DNA from: an uncultured Lachnospiraceae bacterium
GTDB taxonomy: Bacteria > Bacillota > Clostridia > Lachnospirales > Lachnospiraceae
Length of the DNA stretch: 64,000 nt
Direction: 5' to 3'
Assembly (NCBI GenBank): GCA_902770965.1
Contig: CACXUY010000011.1
Coordinates: 20,204-84,203, forward strand
The position numbers and the translations under genes are program-made. Positions 63,877-64,000 of the stretch are shown here, piece by piece; positions within the stretch are counted from its first letter, which is position 1, and each line of letters begins with the position of its first letter. The notes beneath the pieces were generated by a model, which saw only the letters and a program-made list of their open reading frames with translations, was not told where the DNA came from and did not search any database.

Positions 63877-64000
63877 ATGTACCGAAATCTTAACAACGAC
63901 CAGCTGGACATCTATGATTTTATCCTCCCCTTTGGCGGACACCTGAAAGAAGATAACAGGTGGGTGAAGCTCCGTAAGATGATTAACTGGGAGATGGTTC
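63877..64000 (+). mobile_element. Transposase, IS5/IS1182-like, N-terminal fragment (runs off the right edge)
   Basis: The ATG has GAGGAG 6 bases upstream. The visible 41 codons (MYRNLNNDQLDIYDFILPFG, then GHLKEDNRWVKL and MINWEMV) match the opening of DDE transposases of the IS5/IS1182 type, which share the LPFGG and NRWVKL words. The catalytic part is outside the window, so completeness cannot be judged. Confidence 0.75.

Overview
The window is a stretch of Gram-positive chromosome, most likely from a Lachnospiraceae (Clostridia) bacterium. The reasons are the Lachnospiraceae-type families DUF5717/DUF5716 and DUF5688, the Firmicutes genes whiA, hprK, hemZ and ylxR/ylxQ, the order rimP-nusA-ylxR-ylxQ-infB-rbfA-nrnA-truB-ribF-rpsO-pnp, and a V-type ATPase with DUF2764. 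Almost every gene reads on the minus strand. The exceptions are one DUF5688 gene (about 42-43.2 kb) and a transposase beginning at the right edge.

Layout from left to right: the start of a DUF5716 gene and a 1219-residue DUF5717 gene (1-4 kb); rarA (4.3-5.6 kb); a seven-gene V-type ATPase operon E-DUF2764-A-B-D-I-K (5.8-12.9 kb, terminator at 5.78 kb); trkA-trkH (13.2-16.2 kb); hisS; an EamA exporter; a TRAP transporter with a shikimate-dehydrogenase-like gene (18.8-22.8 kb); an MFS transporter; hemZ; an MBL hydrolase; relA; pfkA; dnaE; whiA; murB; hprK; uvrC; ftsH; tRNA-Arg(CCG); the DUF5688 gene; pnp; rpsO; an MMPL exporter with a secreted heptad-repeat partner; ribF; a low-GC SAM methyltransferase; truB, nrnA, rbfA, infB, ylxQ, ylxR, nusA and rimP; then a mobile region (DUF6431 gene broken by a frameshift, a small unknown protein, and an IS5/IS1182-like transposase start).

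How the genes fit together: the V-ATPase K subunit keeps the residue set that binds sodium in Enterococcus hirae. It sits next to Trk potassium uptake and near a TRAP transporter, a class that is usually sodium-driven, so a sodium-linked membrane economy is plausible. The right third is the conserved transcription/translation block, interrupted at two places by accessory genes (methyltransferase; MMPL pair). HprK, PfkA and RelA are central-metabolism and stringent-response controls.

The least expected structure lies between the genes. Two dispersed palindromic repeat families (called A and B here, at least eight and seven copies) occupy intergenic spacers. Short tandem arrays (units of 41, 41, 39, 16 and 14 bp) fill further spacers between co-directional genes, and one 60-bp tandem array lies inside infB. 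Family A shows paired changes in one stem, which suggests the folded form matters. The DUF5717/DUF5716 pair is the best candidate here for an undescribed protein system.
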